Positions 32,732 to 41,981 of a stretch of DNA of 64,000 bases are shown piece by piece (within the stretch, counting starts at the first letter, position 1; each line of letters starts with the position of its first letter). Source of the DNA: VXNE01 sp965206615. Lineage in GTDB: Bacteria > Pseudomonadota > Gammaproteobacteria > Pseudomonadales > Azotimanducaceae. The notes beneath the pieces are model-generated. The model searched no databases. It was given only the letters and a program-made list of their open reading frames with translations, and was not told the DNA's origin. Where the stretch lies: assembly GCA_965206615.1 (NCBI GenBank), contig CBDBKI010000005.1, positions 2,170,001 to 2,234,000 of the forward strand, written 5' to 3'. The position numbers and the translations under genes were made by a program.

Positions 32732-34873
32732 GTGACGAAGTCGAAGATCGCATCCACCGTGCTGCCCGCCGTGCTGGCGGCGGGCGCTGCGGCCGAGTTG
32801 GCCGATCAGGACCCGTGGCTCTGGCTCGAGGACGTGGGTGGGGAGGCGCCCCTGGCCTGGGTCAAGGAGCGCAATGCGCGCACGGCAGAAGCCTATGCCG
32901 GCAGCGCCGCGTTTGCCGCGAGCCGGGATCGGTTCAAGGCGATCCTGGACTCGGACGAGCGCATCCCGTACGTCTCCAGGCGCGGCGACGCCTGGTACAA
33001 CTTCTGGCGCGACGAGGAGCATCCCCGCGGGATCTGGCGGCGCACGACGCTCGAGGAGTACCGCAAGGAGTCTCCGGCGTGGGAGATCGTGCTCGATGTC
33101 GATGCGCTTGCGGATGCGGAGGGCGAGAACTGGGTCTTCAAGGGCGCGGAGTACCGCCGGCCGGACTTCCGTCGCTGCCTGCTCCTGTTGTCGCGCGGTG
33201 GTGCGGACGCCGTCGTCGTGCGGGAGTTCGACCTGGTGGAGAAGGCCTTCGTCGAGGACGGCTTCTTCCTCCGGGAGGCCAAGAGCAGCGTGGACTGGGC
33301 CGGTCCCGACAGGCTGTTCGTCGGGACGGACTTCGGGCCGGGTTCGATGACGGAGTCCGGCTATCCGCGCATCGCCAAGGTCTGGGAGCGCGGCACGCCG
33401 CTCGCCGACGCTCCGATCGTGTTCGAAGGGGCGCTGGAGGACGTCAGCGTGAGCGCCTGGGCGGACCTCGGCGAGTACCCGCGCGAGTTCGTGCGCCGCG
33501 CGACCGACTTCTGGAACAGCGAGACTTACCTGTACCGGGACGGGGAGATGGTGCGCATCGATGCGCCCACCAGCGCCAACGTCTCGGTGTTTCGCGAGCG
33601 GCTGTTCCTCCGGCTGACGGAAGACTGGACCGTCGGCGCGACGACGCACTCGGCCGGGAGCTTCCTGACGGTGGACCTGGAGCGGTTCCTGGCGGGTGAC
33701 CGCATGTTCGAGACCCTGTTCGCCCCGACGCCGACCGTGTCCCTGGACAGCGTCTCGCTGACGCGCAATCACGTCGTCCTGACCCTGCTCGACAACGTCG
33801 TGTATCGCCTGGAAGTGCTCACCCCCGGCGCCCATGGCTGGCAGCGACGGGCGCTGCCAGCCGGGGACACGTACGACTCGGCGTACGCGGTGGCGGTGGA
33901 CCGGGAGTCCAGCGATGCCTATTTCCTGCACATCGACGGCTACCTGACCCCGCCGTCGCTTGCCTACGGCACGTTGGGCGGCGAGGTGGAGGGCGAGGCC
34001 GGGTCGGAAGCCCCGTCGGAGGTGCTGAAGACCACTCCCGCGCTGTTCGATGCCGACGGGTTGCAGGTGACGCAGCACTTCGCCAGCTCGCGGGACGGGA
34101 CGCGCGTGCCGTACTTCCAGGTGCGCCCGAACGCCAGCGATGGTCCGGGCCCCACGCTGCTCTACGGGTACGGCGGCTTCGAGATCTCCCTGACTCCGGG
34201 CTACCAGACGCTTACCGGTGCGGGGTGGCTGGAAGCCGGCGGGACGTATGTCGTCGCCAACATCCGCGGCGGAGGCGAGTTCGGGCCCGCGTGGCATCGT
34301 GCGGCGCTGAAGGAGAACCGTCCCCTCGCCTTCGAGGACTTCGCGGCCGTCGCCGAGGACCTGATCGACAGCGAGATCACGACAGCCGGGCAGCTCGGCA
34401 TCATGGGCGGCAGCAACGGCGGCCTGCTGATGGGCAACATGCTCACGATGCGCCCCGACCTGTTCGGTGCGGTCGTTGCACAGGTGCCCCTGTTCGACAT
34501 GCGCCGGTATCACGAACTCCTCGCCGGTGCGAGCTGGATGGCGGAGTACGGAGACCCGGACATCCCCGGGGAGTGGGCTTTCATCCAGGGCTTCTCGCCC
34601 TACCACAACGTGGCCCCGGAGGCCGACTACCCGCCGGTCCTCGTCACCACCTCCACCCGCGACGACCGGGTCCATCCGGGGCACGCCCGCAAGATGGTGG
34701 CCAGGCTCGCGGCCATGGGCCACGACGTCGCCTACTACGAGAACATCGAGGGCGGACACGCCGGTGCGGCGGACAACGCGCAGAGCGCGTTCATGTGGGC
34801 GCTCGCGTACGCGTTCCTCTGGAGGCACCTCGGCACGGAGGAGGACGACGCTGCCAGGATCCCGGGTCCGTAG
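32732..34873 (+). CDS. Prolyl oligopeptidase (S9A)
   Basis: A 713-residue S9A serine peptidase that cleaves short peptides after proline. GTG at 32732 is preceded by AGGAGG at 6 nt. A hydrophobic N-terminus (IASTVLPAVLAAGAAAELA) may act as a signal. The propeller domain spans about 30-440 and opens DPWLWLEDVGGEAPLAWVKERN. The hydrolase domain has the nucleophile GGSNGGLLMG (~565), Asp in TSTRDDRVHPGHARK and His in NIEGGHAGA. All triad residues are present. The TAG stop is the TAG of a GTAGGGG hairpin. Confidence 0.93.
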   Translation: MTKSKIASTVLPAVLAAGAAAELADQDPWLWLEDVGGEAPLAWVKERNARTAEAYAGSAAFAASRDRFKAILDSDERIPYVSRRGDAWYNFWRDEEHPRGIWRRTTLEEYRKESPAWEIVLDVDALADAEGENWVFKGAEYRRPDFRRCLLLLSRGGADAVVVREFDLVEKAFVEDGFFLREAKSSVDWAGPDRLFVGTDFGPGSMTESGYPRIAKVWERGTPLADAPIVFEGALEDVSVSAWADLGEYPREFVRRATDFWNSETYLYRDGEMVRIDAPTSANVSVFRERLFLRLTEDWTVGATTHSAGSFLTVDLERFLAGDRMFETLFAPTPTVSLDSVSLTRNHVVLTLLDNVVYRLEVLTPGAHGWQRRALPAGDTYDSAYAVAVDRESSDAYFLHIDGYLTPPSLAYGTLGGEVEGEAGSEAPSEVLKTTPALFDADGLQVTQHFASSRDGTRVPYFQVRPNASDGPGPTLLYGYGGFEISLTPGYQTLTGAGWLEAGGTYVVANIRGGGEFGPAWHRAALKENRPLAFEDFAAVAEDLIDSEITTAGQLGIMGGSNGGLLMGNMLTMRPDLFGAVVAQVPLFDMRRYHELLAGASWMAEYGDPDIPGEWAFIQGFSPYHNVAPEADYPPVLVTTSTRDDRVHPGHARKMVARLAAMGHDVAYYENIEGGHAGAADNAQSAFMWALAYAFLWRHLGTEEDDAARIPGP

Positions 34874-34925
34874 GGGCGACCCTTGTGGTCGCCCGTCCCC
34901 GACCCTTGTGGTCGCCCGTCCCCTG
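34870..34925. repeat. GTAGGGG hairpin plus truncated second hairpin
   Basis: GTAGGGGCGACC, loop CTTGT and GGTCGCCC form one full hairpin (34870-34894). A second copy beginning GACCCTTGTGGTCGCCC lacks its GTAGGGG end. The TAG is the stop of the prolyl oligopeptidase gene. Confidence 0.88.
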
Positions 34926-35000
34926 CGGGTTGCGCTTGTCGTCTTCCCGGCTTGCTGATAGCGTCGGCGGCTGACCCTGTGGAACGGGAAGCGAGAGTCC

Positions 35001-35777
35001 ATGACCATACCTGCCAGCGCGGCGAGCCTTTCGCTTGCCGGTGAGACCGCGGTCGTCACCGGCGGTGGTACCGGGATCGGCAAGGGCATCGCCCTGGAGT
35101 TCGCCAGGGCGGGTGCGGACGTGGTCGTCGCGGGCCGCAGGCCCGAAGTGCTGGAGGTGGCAGCGGGGGAGATCCGGGCCCTGGGCCGGCGTGCCCTGGC
35201 GGTCCCCACGGACGTGAGGAAGCGCGGCGATGTCGAACGACTGATCGAGACGGCCACCGATGCGTTCGGCGGCATCGACATCCTCGTCAACAACGCCGCC
35301 AACGGCGGCTCCGGCCCGTCCATGGCCGACAGCGACGAGGAGCGCTGGGACGAGATCGTCGACACGAATCTCAAGAGTGTCTACCTCTGCTGCCGTGCCG
35401 TGATCCCGGGCATGATCGACCGCAAGGCCGGCTGCATCATCAACATTTCGTCGGTGGCCTCGATGCGTCCGGAGGGGTGTCGGATCTACGGCATCGCCAA
35501 GGCCGGGGTGAACTTCATGACGCGGGGGCTTGCACAGGATCTTGCACCGCACAACATTCGCGTCAACTGCATCGCCCCCGGGGCGGTCCGCACCGACATG
35601 CTCACCGTCGACGTGGGCGAGGACGAGGAAAACTGGGAGAGGCTCGCGAAGTACATCCCGCTCGGCCGCGTTGGCGATCCCGTGGACATGGGCACGGTGG
35701 CGCTCTTCCTGGCGTCGCCTGCTGCCCACTACATCAGCGCGCAGACCATCGCCGTCGACGGAGCGCTGTTCGCATGA
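35001..35777 (+). CDS. Short-chain dehydrogenase/reductase
   Basis: A 258-residue classical SDR. The cofactor motif TGGGTGIGKG, the NNAAN motif, the catalytic Ser in INISSVAS and YGIAK (Tyr and Lys) are all present, and TVALFLASPAAHYISAQTIAVDGA is the usual C-terminal closing. FabG-like length and motifs suggest NAD(P)-dependent oxidation or reduction of a hydroxy/keto group. Its TGA overlaps an in-frame ATG of the PhyH gene that follows, suggesting co-expression and perhaps consecutive steps (hydroxylation, then oxidation). Confidence 0.9.
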   Translation: MTIPASAASLSLAGETAVVTGGGTGIGKGIALEFARAGADVVVAGRRPEVLEVAAGEIRALGRRALAVPTDVRKRGDVERLIETATDAFGGIDILVNNAANGGSGPSMADSDEERWDEIVDTNLKSVYLCCRAVIPGMIDRKAGCIINISSVASMRPEGCRIYGIAKAGVNFMTRGLAQDLAPHNIRVNCIAPGAVRTDMLTVDVGEDEENWERLAKYIPLGRVGDPVDMGTVALFLASPAAHYISAQTIAVDGALFA

Positions 35778-35800
35778 CACTGCCGAGGAGGACCGCCACC

Positions 35801-36754
35801 ATGGAGCCATCGATCAGGCGATTCACGCGGGAAGACCCGGCGGCCGGCATCGTAGCGGAGATTCGCGAGAACGGCCTGGCGATGGTCGAGCATCTTTTCG
35901 CTCCCGAAGTGGCGGACCTGCTGGTCGCCAGGGTCGAACCGGCACTCGACGAGCAGGAGCCCGGCGGCGGAGCGTTCTTCGGGCGCCGGAGACGGTCGAT
36001 CGGCGCACTGTTCGCGCGCGGGCAGGAGTTCAGCGAGCACCTGTTGCTGAACGAACGCGTTCTCGAAGTACTCGATGCGATCCTGTTGCCGGAGTGCCCG
36101 ATGGCGGCATCCACTTCGCGGAGAACGCGAGAAAAGCCGAAGGAAAAGATACCGGTCGGTCCGGACGGAATGCCGGCGGGCTTCCACGAGGCGCCCGATC
36201 CGCTCGTCGGTCCCAACTGCCACCACTACCGGATCAATGCCAGCGTCGCGATGCAGGTCTGTGGCGGCGGGGGAAACCAGTACCTGCACCGCGACCAGTG
36301 GCGCTACCAGCCCTTCATGCACCGCGACCCGGACGGCCCCGAGCTGACGCTGGCGATCATGGTCGCGGGGACGGACTTCACCGCCGAGAACGGCGCCACG
36401 CGATACGTCCCGGGGAGCAATCGCTGGCCGGCTGGTCGCGCGCCGGAGGAACACGAAGTGGTGCAGGCCGTGATGCCGAAGGGCTCCATCGTGTTCTGGC
36501 TCGGGAGCGTCTTCCATGGCCTGGGGATCAACCACACGGACACGCCCCGCACCGGATTCATCTATTCGTTCGGGCTCGACCACCTCGCGCAGGAAGAAAA
36601 CCAGTTCCTGTCCGTGCCGCCGGAGATCGCCGGCACGCTGCCGCCCCGGGCGCAGCAGTTGCTCGGCTACCGCATGAGTCACACGATCAATTTCGTCGCG
36701 GGTCGGGACCAGGACTTCGTCCTGCGCCCCGGCGCCGGGAGCGTGCTGGACTAG
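35801..36754 (+). CDS. Phytanoyl-CoA dioxygenase family protein
   Basis: A 317-residue PhyH-type oxygenase. I prefer the ATG at 35801 because GAGGAGG lies about 8 nt upstream; an in-frame ATG at 35774 overlaps the SDR stop and would add nine residues. Fe ligands: HxD in YLHRDQWRY and His in VFHGLGINHTDTPR. ATRYVPGSNRWPAGR is the family's SH-like loop. It is more distant from the other two PhyH proteins in the window and has an extra acidic N-terminal helix. The TAG stop is immediately followed by a hairpin repeat. Confidence 0.87.
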   Translation: MEPSIRRFTREDPAAGIVAEIRENGLAMVEHLFAPEVADLLVARVEPALDEQEPGGGAFFGRRRRSIGALFARGQEFSEHLLLNERVLEVLDAILLPECPMAASTSRRTREKPKEKIPVGPDGMPAGFHEAPDPLVGPNCHHYRINASVAMQVCGGGGNQYLHRDQWRYQPFMHRDPDGPELTLAIMVAGTDFTAENGATRYVPGSNRWPAGRAPEEHEVVQAVMPKGSIVFWLGSVFHGLGINHTDTPRTGFIYSFGLDHLAQEENQFLSVPPEIAGTLPPRAQQLLGYRMSHTINFVAGRDQDFVLRPGAGSVLD

Positions 36755-36881
36755 TAGGGGCGACCCTTGTGGTCGCCCGTCCCCGAAATCGCGGAACCTC
36801 GCCGTCAACGCGCAGTTTCGCGCCAGCGAAACTGCAACGCGACCGTAGGTCGCGCCGGGACGGGACAAGCCCGTCCCCTAC
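36754..36881. repeat. 128-bp composite palindromic element, copy 1
   Basis: Order: GTAGGGG hairpin with stem GGGCGACC / GGTCGCCC (36754-36778); a hairpin CAGTTTCGC - GCCA - GCGAAACTG (36813-36834); GCGACC - GTA - GGTCGC (36839-36854); then GGGACGGG - ACAAG - CCCGTCCC - CTAC (36857-36881). The entire block recurs at 44829-44956 with very few changes. The ends are inverted GTAGGGG/CCCCTAC, so it behaves as one unit bounded by two different hairpins. Confidence 0.92.
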
Positions 36882-36979
36882 GGTCGCCCGCTTCGACACC
36901 GTGCAAGCCCCTACGGCATGCAACGACCGGCGCTGGTCGCTATGCTCCTGACGGCGTAAGTCCGATGGGAAGGAGAACC

Positions 36980-38173
36980 GTGAGCGAGATACGCGAGTTT
37001 CGAATCGATATCGCCGGGGAGGCGCTCGAAGACCTGAAGGACCGCTTGCGGCGGACCCGGTGGCCGGAGGCGGAGATGCCCGACGCGGTGACCGCGCAGC
37101 CGACGTCCGTCCGCGGCGGGGACGCGAGCCGGGCGTGGGCCCAGGGTCTGCCCCTCGCGTACGCGCAGGAACTGCGCGACTACTGGCTCAAGGAATACGA
37201 CTGGCCGGCGCGACAGGAGTACTTTAACCGGTTTCCGCAGGGGGTCACCGAGATCGACGGCCTCGACATCCACTTCATCCACCTGCGCAGTCAGAATCCC
37301 GACGCGGTGCCGCTGCTGATCACCCACGGCTGGCCGGGTTCCGTGGTCGAGTTCCACAAGATCATCGAGCCCCTGGCGGATCCGTCCGCGCACGGCGGGG
37401 ATGCGGCGGACGCCTTCCACGTCATCTGTCCGTCGCTGCCGGGTTACGGCTTCTCGGCCAAGCCAACGGCAACGGGGTGGGACGTGGACAAGATCGCCGC
37501 GGCCTGGGACGAACTCATGGGACGGCTCGGCTACGCACGCTACTTCGCCCAGGGCGGCGACTGGGGCGCGGCGGTGACCACTCGGATCGGAATTCAGGAC
37601 AGGGGCCGCTGCGCCGGCATCCATGTCAACATGCCTTTTTCGGGGCCGACCAAAGAGGCCCGGGAGAATCCGACGCCACGCGACATCCAGGCGTTCGAGG
37701 GCGGGCGGTACTACAACGACTGGGGCGCCGGCTACTCGAAGCAGCAGAGCACGCGTCCGCAGACGCTCGGCTACGGGCTCGTGGACTCCCCGATGGGCCA
37801 GGCGACGTGGATCATCGAAAAGTTCTGGGAGTGGACGGACTGCGGGGCGCACCCGGAGAACGCGATCAGCCGGGAAGAACTGATCGACAACGTGATGTTC
37901 TATTGGCTGAACGGCAACGGCGCTTCGTCCGGGCGACTCTATTGGGAGAGCTTCAACCGGGCGTTCGGGGGCGAGCAGCCGATGGTCACGCTGCCGACCG
38001 CGTGCAGCATCTTTCCGCAGGAGATCATACCGACGCCGCGCAGCTGGGCAGAGCGCCGCTACGACAACATCGTCTACTGGAACGAACTCGACAAGGGCGG
38101 CCACTTCGCGGCGTTCGAGCAGCCGGAGCTGTTCGTCGAGGAGATGCGCAAGTGTTTTCGCTTGATGCGTTAG
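36980..38173 (+). CDS. Epoxide hydrolase (EHN/microsomal type)
   Basis: A 397-residue alpha/beta hydrolase with the N-terminal EHN domain (EFRIDIAGEALEDLKDRLRRTRWPE). The oxyanion motif is HGWPGS, the nucleophile Asp sits in QGGDWGAAV, and the His in NELDKGGHFAAFEQPEL completes the triad; the lid tyrosines fall between. It converts epoxides to diols. GTG at 36980 has AAGGAG at 6 nt. A single-gene unit after a repeat. Confidence 0.92.
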   Translation: MSEIREFRIDIAGEALEDLKDRLRRTRWPEAEMPDAVTAQPTSVRGGDASRAWAQGLPLAYAQELRDYWLKEYDWPARQEYFNRFPQGVTEIDGLDIHFIHLRSQNPDAVPLLITHGWPGSVVEFHKIIEPLADPSAHGGDAADAFHVICPSLPGYGFSAKPTATGWDVDKIAAAWDELMGRLGYARYFAQGGDWGAAVTTRIGIQDRGRCAGIHVNMPFSGPTKEARENPTPRDIQAFEGGRYYNDWGAGYSKQQSTRPQTLGYGLVDSPMGQATWIIEKFWEWTDCGAHPENAISREELIDNVMFYWLNGNGASSGRLYWESFNRAFGGEQPMVTLPTACSIFPQEIIPTPRSWAERRYDNIVYWNELDKGGHFAAFEQPELFVEEMRKCFRLMR

Positions 38174-38393
38174 CGACCTCCCGCCTACGCCGGCACAGGC
38201 CGTTCGTGCAGACTTGACGGTCCCTGCGCCGGGACGAAGTCCCACGCGAATTGGGGAACGGGCCCATTCGGGTTCGGTTCCGGTGCATCCAGACTACCTC
38301 GGAGGTTACCTGGATGCGTACGTATCGAACCCGTGCTACGGTTTGCCGCAACACGCCCCGCGGCGTGTCCACGAGGGAGGGCGCAACGTTCCC

Positions 38394-39086
38394 ATGAAGC
38401 CACGGCCCCTGCCGGCGGAGGATCCACTCTATCCCAGTTCCGACGGCAAGCCGTTGGCTGAGAACGACTGGCAGCTCGAGGCGATCCTGTCCGCGGTGGA
38501 TGTCCTGCGGGGGTATTTCGAGGAACAGCCCGACGTCTACGTGTCGGGCGATCTGCTGGTCTATCACGAAGAAGGGAAGCCGCGGAAGTCCGTGGCGCCC
38601 GACGTGTTCGTGGTGATTGGCGCACCCAGGCGCAACCGCATGACCTACAAGCTCTGGGAGGAGCCGAAAGCGCCGGACTTCGTCCTGGAGGTGGCATCGC
38701 GGAACACGTGGAAGGAAGACGTGGGCCCCAAGCGCGCGATCTACGCCGCCATCGGCGTGCGCGAATACTGGCTGTTCGACCCGAAGAACGAGTACTTCGA
38801 TCCGCCGCTGCAAGGACTGTCGCTCGCGAACGGGGTCTACGGGCCGCTGCCGGCGCGTGTGGAAGCGGGCCGGCGCACGCTGTCGAGTGCGGTGCTCGGG
38901 CTGGACCTGCAGGTGGAAGGCGGGAAGCTGCGGTTCCGGGAGGTCGGAGGCGGGGATCCGCTGCCTACGTATGCCGAGCAGGGTGCCGCCTGGCGACGGG
39001 AGCGGGCCACGCGACGCGCCGCCGAAGCCCGCATTGCCGAACTGGAGGCGCGCCTTGCCGCGGCCGAGTCCGGAGACGCTCGCTGA
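38394..39086 (+). CDS. Uma2-family (DUF820) restriction-endonuclease-like protein with coiled coil
   Basis: A 230-residue Uma2 protein with the PD-(D/E)xK fold. Core motifs: SVAPDVFVVIG (D), PDFVLEVASRNT (E-x-A/S) and GPKRAIYAAIGVREYWLFDPK. The last 40 residues form a heptad-like helix (RRAAEARIAELEARLAAA), common in this family. Members often occur in multigene sets in cyanobacteria and some proteobacteria; a nuclease role is inferred from fold, and its target is unknown. No start-proximal Shine-Dalgarno is closer than the GGGAGG about 13 nt away. Confidence 0.85.
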   Translation: MKPRPLPAEDPLYPSSDGKPLAENDWQLEAILSAVDVLRGYFEEQPDVYVSGDLLVYHEEGKPRKSVAPDVFVVIGAPRRNRMTYKLWEEPKAPDFVLEVASRNTWKEDVGPKRAIYAAIGVREYWLFDPKNEYFDPPLQGLSLANGVYGPLPARVEAGRRTLSSAVLGLDLQVEGGKLRFREVGGGDPLPTYAEQGAAWRRERATRRAAEARIAELEARLAAAESGDAR

Positions 39087-39200
39087 CGCTGCGGTCGGTC
39101 GTGCCTGCTGCGAGTAGCCGGGCGGCCCCCGCATGCGGTAGCGGCCCGTCGAATCCGATAGGATAGGTAACCGACAACGCCCAGCGAGGAGGGAAGCAAT

Positions 39201-39560
39201 ATGGGCATCACGGTCGAAGAAAACTATTTCACCGACCTCGACGACGCGCGTGCGGAGATCAAGGCGGCCGGGCAGTTCCTGCAGGAAGTGGACGCGCAGG
39301 CAAGTGGCGGGACGCCGATTCACTGGCACGACATCGGCATCCACTTCTATGTCAGCGAGGGCATCTTCCGTTTCCAGGATCCGGCGACCGGCGCGGTGCA
39401 CCAGTGCGGCCCGGGGACCAAGTTCGTCCTCCCGGAGCGGACCCTGCACATCGAGGAAGACCACGACGGCTACAAGGGCGTCGTGGGCCTGACGAAGGAG
39501 ATCTTTCCGGAGCCGTTCATCCGGCAGCCCGAGGAACTCGAGGCGCTGACCGAGGCGTAG
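39201..39560 (+). CDS. Cupin-domain protein
   Basis: A 119-residue single cupin barrel. The metal-binding histidines are visible in PIHWHDIGIHFYVSEG (HxH and a further His), with ERTLHIEEDHDG as the second motif. Its ATG follows GGAGGGAAGC. Small cupins of this kind act as isomerases, dioxygenases or sensors. None can be chosen here. Confidence 0.85.
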   Translation: MGITVEENYFTDLDDARAEIKAAGQFLQEVDAQASGGTPIHWHDIGIHFYVSEGIFRFQDPATGAVHQCGPGTKFVLPERTLHIEEDHDGYKGVVGLTKEIFPEPFIRQPEELEALTEA

Positions 39561-39607
39561 GAGCTTCACGCAGGGTCAAGAGCTCGTACAGGCTCGACCC
39601 GGGCGTT

Positions 39608-39687
39608 GTAGGGGACGGGCTTGTCCCGTCCCGTCGCCAAGGACTTGCACCAGGCTCGACACGGGCGACGACAAGCGTCGCCCCTAC
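39608..39687. repeat. Paired GTAGGGG hairpin element
   Basis: Left: GTAGGGGACGGG, loop CTTGT, CCCGTCCC (39608-39633). Right: stem GGGCGACG / CGTCGCCC with ACAAG loop and CTAC end (39663-39687), followed by a half-copy GGCGACAAGCGTCGCC. It lies between the convergent cupin and SDR genes. Confidence 0.9.
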
Positions 39688-39752
39688 CGTCGAAGGCGAC
39701 AAGCGTCGCCACCGGCGACGTTTGACGGGCGGCGCCAGCGGGCCTCGCGCGA

Positions 39753-40577
39753 CTACACCTCGATCCCGTCGAAGCAGCCGAGTATCCGCTCCATACGCTC
39801 GCGGATGCCCTCGGCCAGGCTCGCGTGGGTGAAGATGAAGGGCTTGTTCTTGCGTATGCCGTCGAGGACCTGCTCCCCGACCATATCCGGGTGCAGGCCC
39901 TCCGTGGCGAAGCGTTGCTCGACTTCTTCACGTTCCGTGCTCTCGAACATTCCCGTCGAACGCTCGGCGAGCGCGGCCGGCCGGTTACGTTCCGAGCGCA
40001 GGATGCGCGTGTCGATCATGCCCGGACACAGCGCCGAGACGCCGATGTCGTACGCGGCGAGGTCCTCACGGGAGGACTCCGAGATCGCTACAACGGCATA
40101 CTTGGACGCCGCGTAGATGGACTGGCGGGGACCTGTCCAGAGGCCGAGGATCGAGGCGGTATTCACGATGTGGCCGCCGCTGCCGCCAGCCTTGATGATC
40201 GGCACGTAGGCCCGCATGCCGTTGACGACGCCCTGGAGGTTCACGCCCAGCACCCAATCCCAGTCGTCGTCGCTGGTTTCGTCAATGGGGCCGCCGGCGG
40301 CGACGCCGGCGTTGTTGCAGACGATGTCGACCCGGCCGTAGTGGTCGCGGACGGCGGCAGCCACGTCCCGCACCTGCCGGCGGTGGCTGACGTCGCAGAC
40401 GAACGGCTGCACGTCCACGTTGGTATCGAACCCGGCTCGGGCGGCGGCGAGCGCCTGCTCCTCCACGTCGAGCATGGCGACATGGACCCCGGCGCCGGTC
40501 AGCGCGCGCACGATGCCGAGGCCGATCCCGGACGCCGCGCCCGTCACCACCGCCACCCTGTTCTGTACGTCCTGCAC
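39753..40577 (-). CDS. Short-chain dehydrogenase/reductase
   Basis: A 274-residue classical SDR. TGAASGIGLG (cofactor), NNAG, the catalytic Ser in IVNTASILG and YAASK are present, with an unusual C-terminal helix (SERNRPAALAERSTGMFES...GIRERMERIL) typical of the cyclopentanol/hydroxysteroid dehydrogenase subgroup. The GTG at 40577 follows GGGGAGGAG. It reads toward the cupin gene. The 17 upstream codons in the open frame lack homology. Confidence 0.88.
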   Translation of the reverse strand: MQDVQNRVAVVTGAASGIGLGIVRALTGAGVHVAMLDVEEQALAAARAGFDTNVDVQPFVCDVSHRRQVRDVAAAVRDHYGRVDIVCNNAGVAAGGPIDETSDDDWDWVLGVNLQGVVNGMRAYVPIIKAGGSGGHIVNTASILGLWTGPRQSIYAASKYAVVAISESSREDLAAYDIGVSALCPGMIDTRILRSERNRPAALAERSTGMFESTEREEVEQRFATEGLHPDMVGEQVLDGIRKNKPFIFTHASLAEGIRERMERILGCFDGIEV

Positions 40578-40918
40578 CGTCTCCTCCCCTGACTCGGCCC
40601 GCTGGGGCGAAGCCGGTAATGCAATCACGTTGGGGTGGCGATGGGAACCGGGTGGGACATCCGCGAGTTGGCTCGGGTCCGACAGGGTGATGGAACGGCT
40701 TTGGTGGCGCTAGGGCGAGTGACGGACGGGACGCGATCGCCACCTCGGGCGCGCCGAAGACGTCGCCGGCGTCTCGATACTGCTGATTTCCCGCGCCGGC
40801 GGTTACATGGTGGGCAGCACAGGATCGCAGCTCCCGGGGAACTTGGCGTCGTCGGGAAATGCCGTGCGCGGCCGGCGTGTGGAACAAATCCGCTCGCGGC
40901 TGATTCGGCACGGGACTC

Positions 40919-40996
40919 GTAGGGGCGACGCTTGTCGTCGCCCGTGTCGAGTCCGTGCACGATTTCGAAACGGGACGCCACAAGGGCGTCCCCTAC
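40919..40996. repeat. Paired GTAGGGG hairpin element in a 613-bp gap
   Basis: Left hairpin: GTAGGGG, stem GGGCGACG / CGTCGCCC around CTTGT (40919-40943). Right: GGGACGCC / GGCGTCCC around ACAAG, ending CTAC (40972-40996). The surrounding non-coding gap (40578-41190) also holds a GACGCGCAGGGAACAG-type repeat at 41060-41102. No gene, RNA or terminator is otherwise visible in that gap. Confidence 0.88.
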
Positions 40997-41190
40997 AGCC
41001 CGCCCCGGGACGATCCATGCGTTCCCGGGACCGGGCACCAATTCGGCACGGGACGGAATCTGTTCCCTGCGCGTCAGCGCGCCGGAACCCGGGGCAAAAC
41101 TCCTTGGGAAGACGGCGAAGAAGCTGCGGCGGTGCACCCGCCCATGCCGCGTGAGACACTTTATGTCCGCACAGCCGAAGGACCTGCGAA

Positions 41191-41973
41191 ATGCCCTACG
41201 TCACCTACGAGAAACGCGGCCACATCGCGATCATCACGCTGAACCGCCCGGAGCGCATGAATGCACTCGGCCGGGAACTCTCGGGCGAGCTGCGGGACGC
41301 CGAGGCGGAGTTCGCGCGCGACGACGACATCTGGCTGGGTATCTATACGGGGGCGGGGGACAGGGCGTTCTGCGCCGGCCTCGACCTCAAGGAGGCGGCC
41401 CAACAGGGTAGCGGCGGGGTGGCCGGCGCCAGCTCCGGGACGAGCCCGATCTCCCGCTTCGAGCGAATCGCCCCGGATCACGGCAAGGTCACGATCGCGG
41501 CCATCAACGGCGCTGCCTACGGCGGCGGCCTCGAAATGGCGCTGGGGTGCGACATCCGCATCTGTGCCGAGAACGCGCGCATGGCCCTCGCGGAGGTGAA
41601 AGTGGGGTTGTGCCCGCCGGGCGGCTCGTTCAATCTGCCGCGTCTCGTGGGCCTGTCAAACTCGATGTGGCTGTTGCTCTCGGGAGAGCCGGTCGACGCC
41701 GCGGAAGCACTTCGTATGGGCCTCGTGACCCGTGTCGTCCCGTCCGCGGAACTCCTCGACACGGCGGTCGAGATGGGCGAGACCATCGTCGCCAACGCCC
41801 CGCTCGCGGTGCGTGCGACGCGCAAGCTCGCGCACCTGGGGATGGAGATGCCGCGCGACTATGCGCGGCGCATGGGGGCGATGCTGATCGAGTCCGTGTG
41901 GTCGTCCGAGGACGCGGTGGAAGGTGCGCGCGCGTTCGCCGAGCGCCGGCCGCCGGACTGGCAGATGCGCTGA
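41191..41973 (+). CDS. Enoyl-CoA hydratase/isomerase (crotonase) family protein
   Basis: A 260-residue crotonase. N-terminal HIAIITLNRPERMNALGREL, the oxyanion-hole segments FCAGLDLKE and INGAAYGGGLEMALGCDIRI, then ALAEVKVGLCPPGGSFNLPRLVG. The usual GGTQRL loop is changed to PPGGSFNL, which suggests a subgroup with altered acid/base residues, so hydratase activity itself is not certain. A single-gene unit convergent with the tannase gene. Confidence 0.9.
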   Translation: MPYVTYEKRGHIAIITLNRPERMNALGRELSGELRDAEAEFARDDDIWLGIYTGAGDRAFCAGLDLKEAAQQGSGGVAGASSGTSPISRFERIAPDHGKVTIAAINGAAYGGGLEMALGCDIRICAENARMALAEVKVGLCPPGGSFNLPRLVGLSNSMWLLLSGEPVDAAEALRMGLVTRVVPSAELLDTAVEMGETIVANAPLAVRATRKLAHLGMEMPRDYARRMGAMLIESVWSSEDAVEGARAFAERRPPDWQMR

Positions 41974-41981
41974 TGGTCCTT

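Noticed and set aside
30887..35374. 1,495-codon minus-strand frame
   Set aside because: It runs antisense across DUF418, hydratase, PhyH and oligopeptidase genes; GC-driven open frame only.
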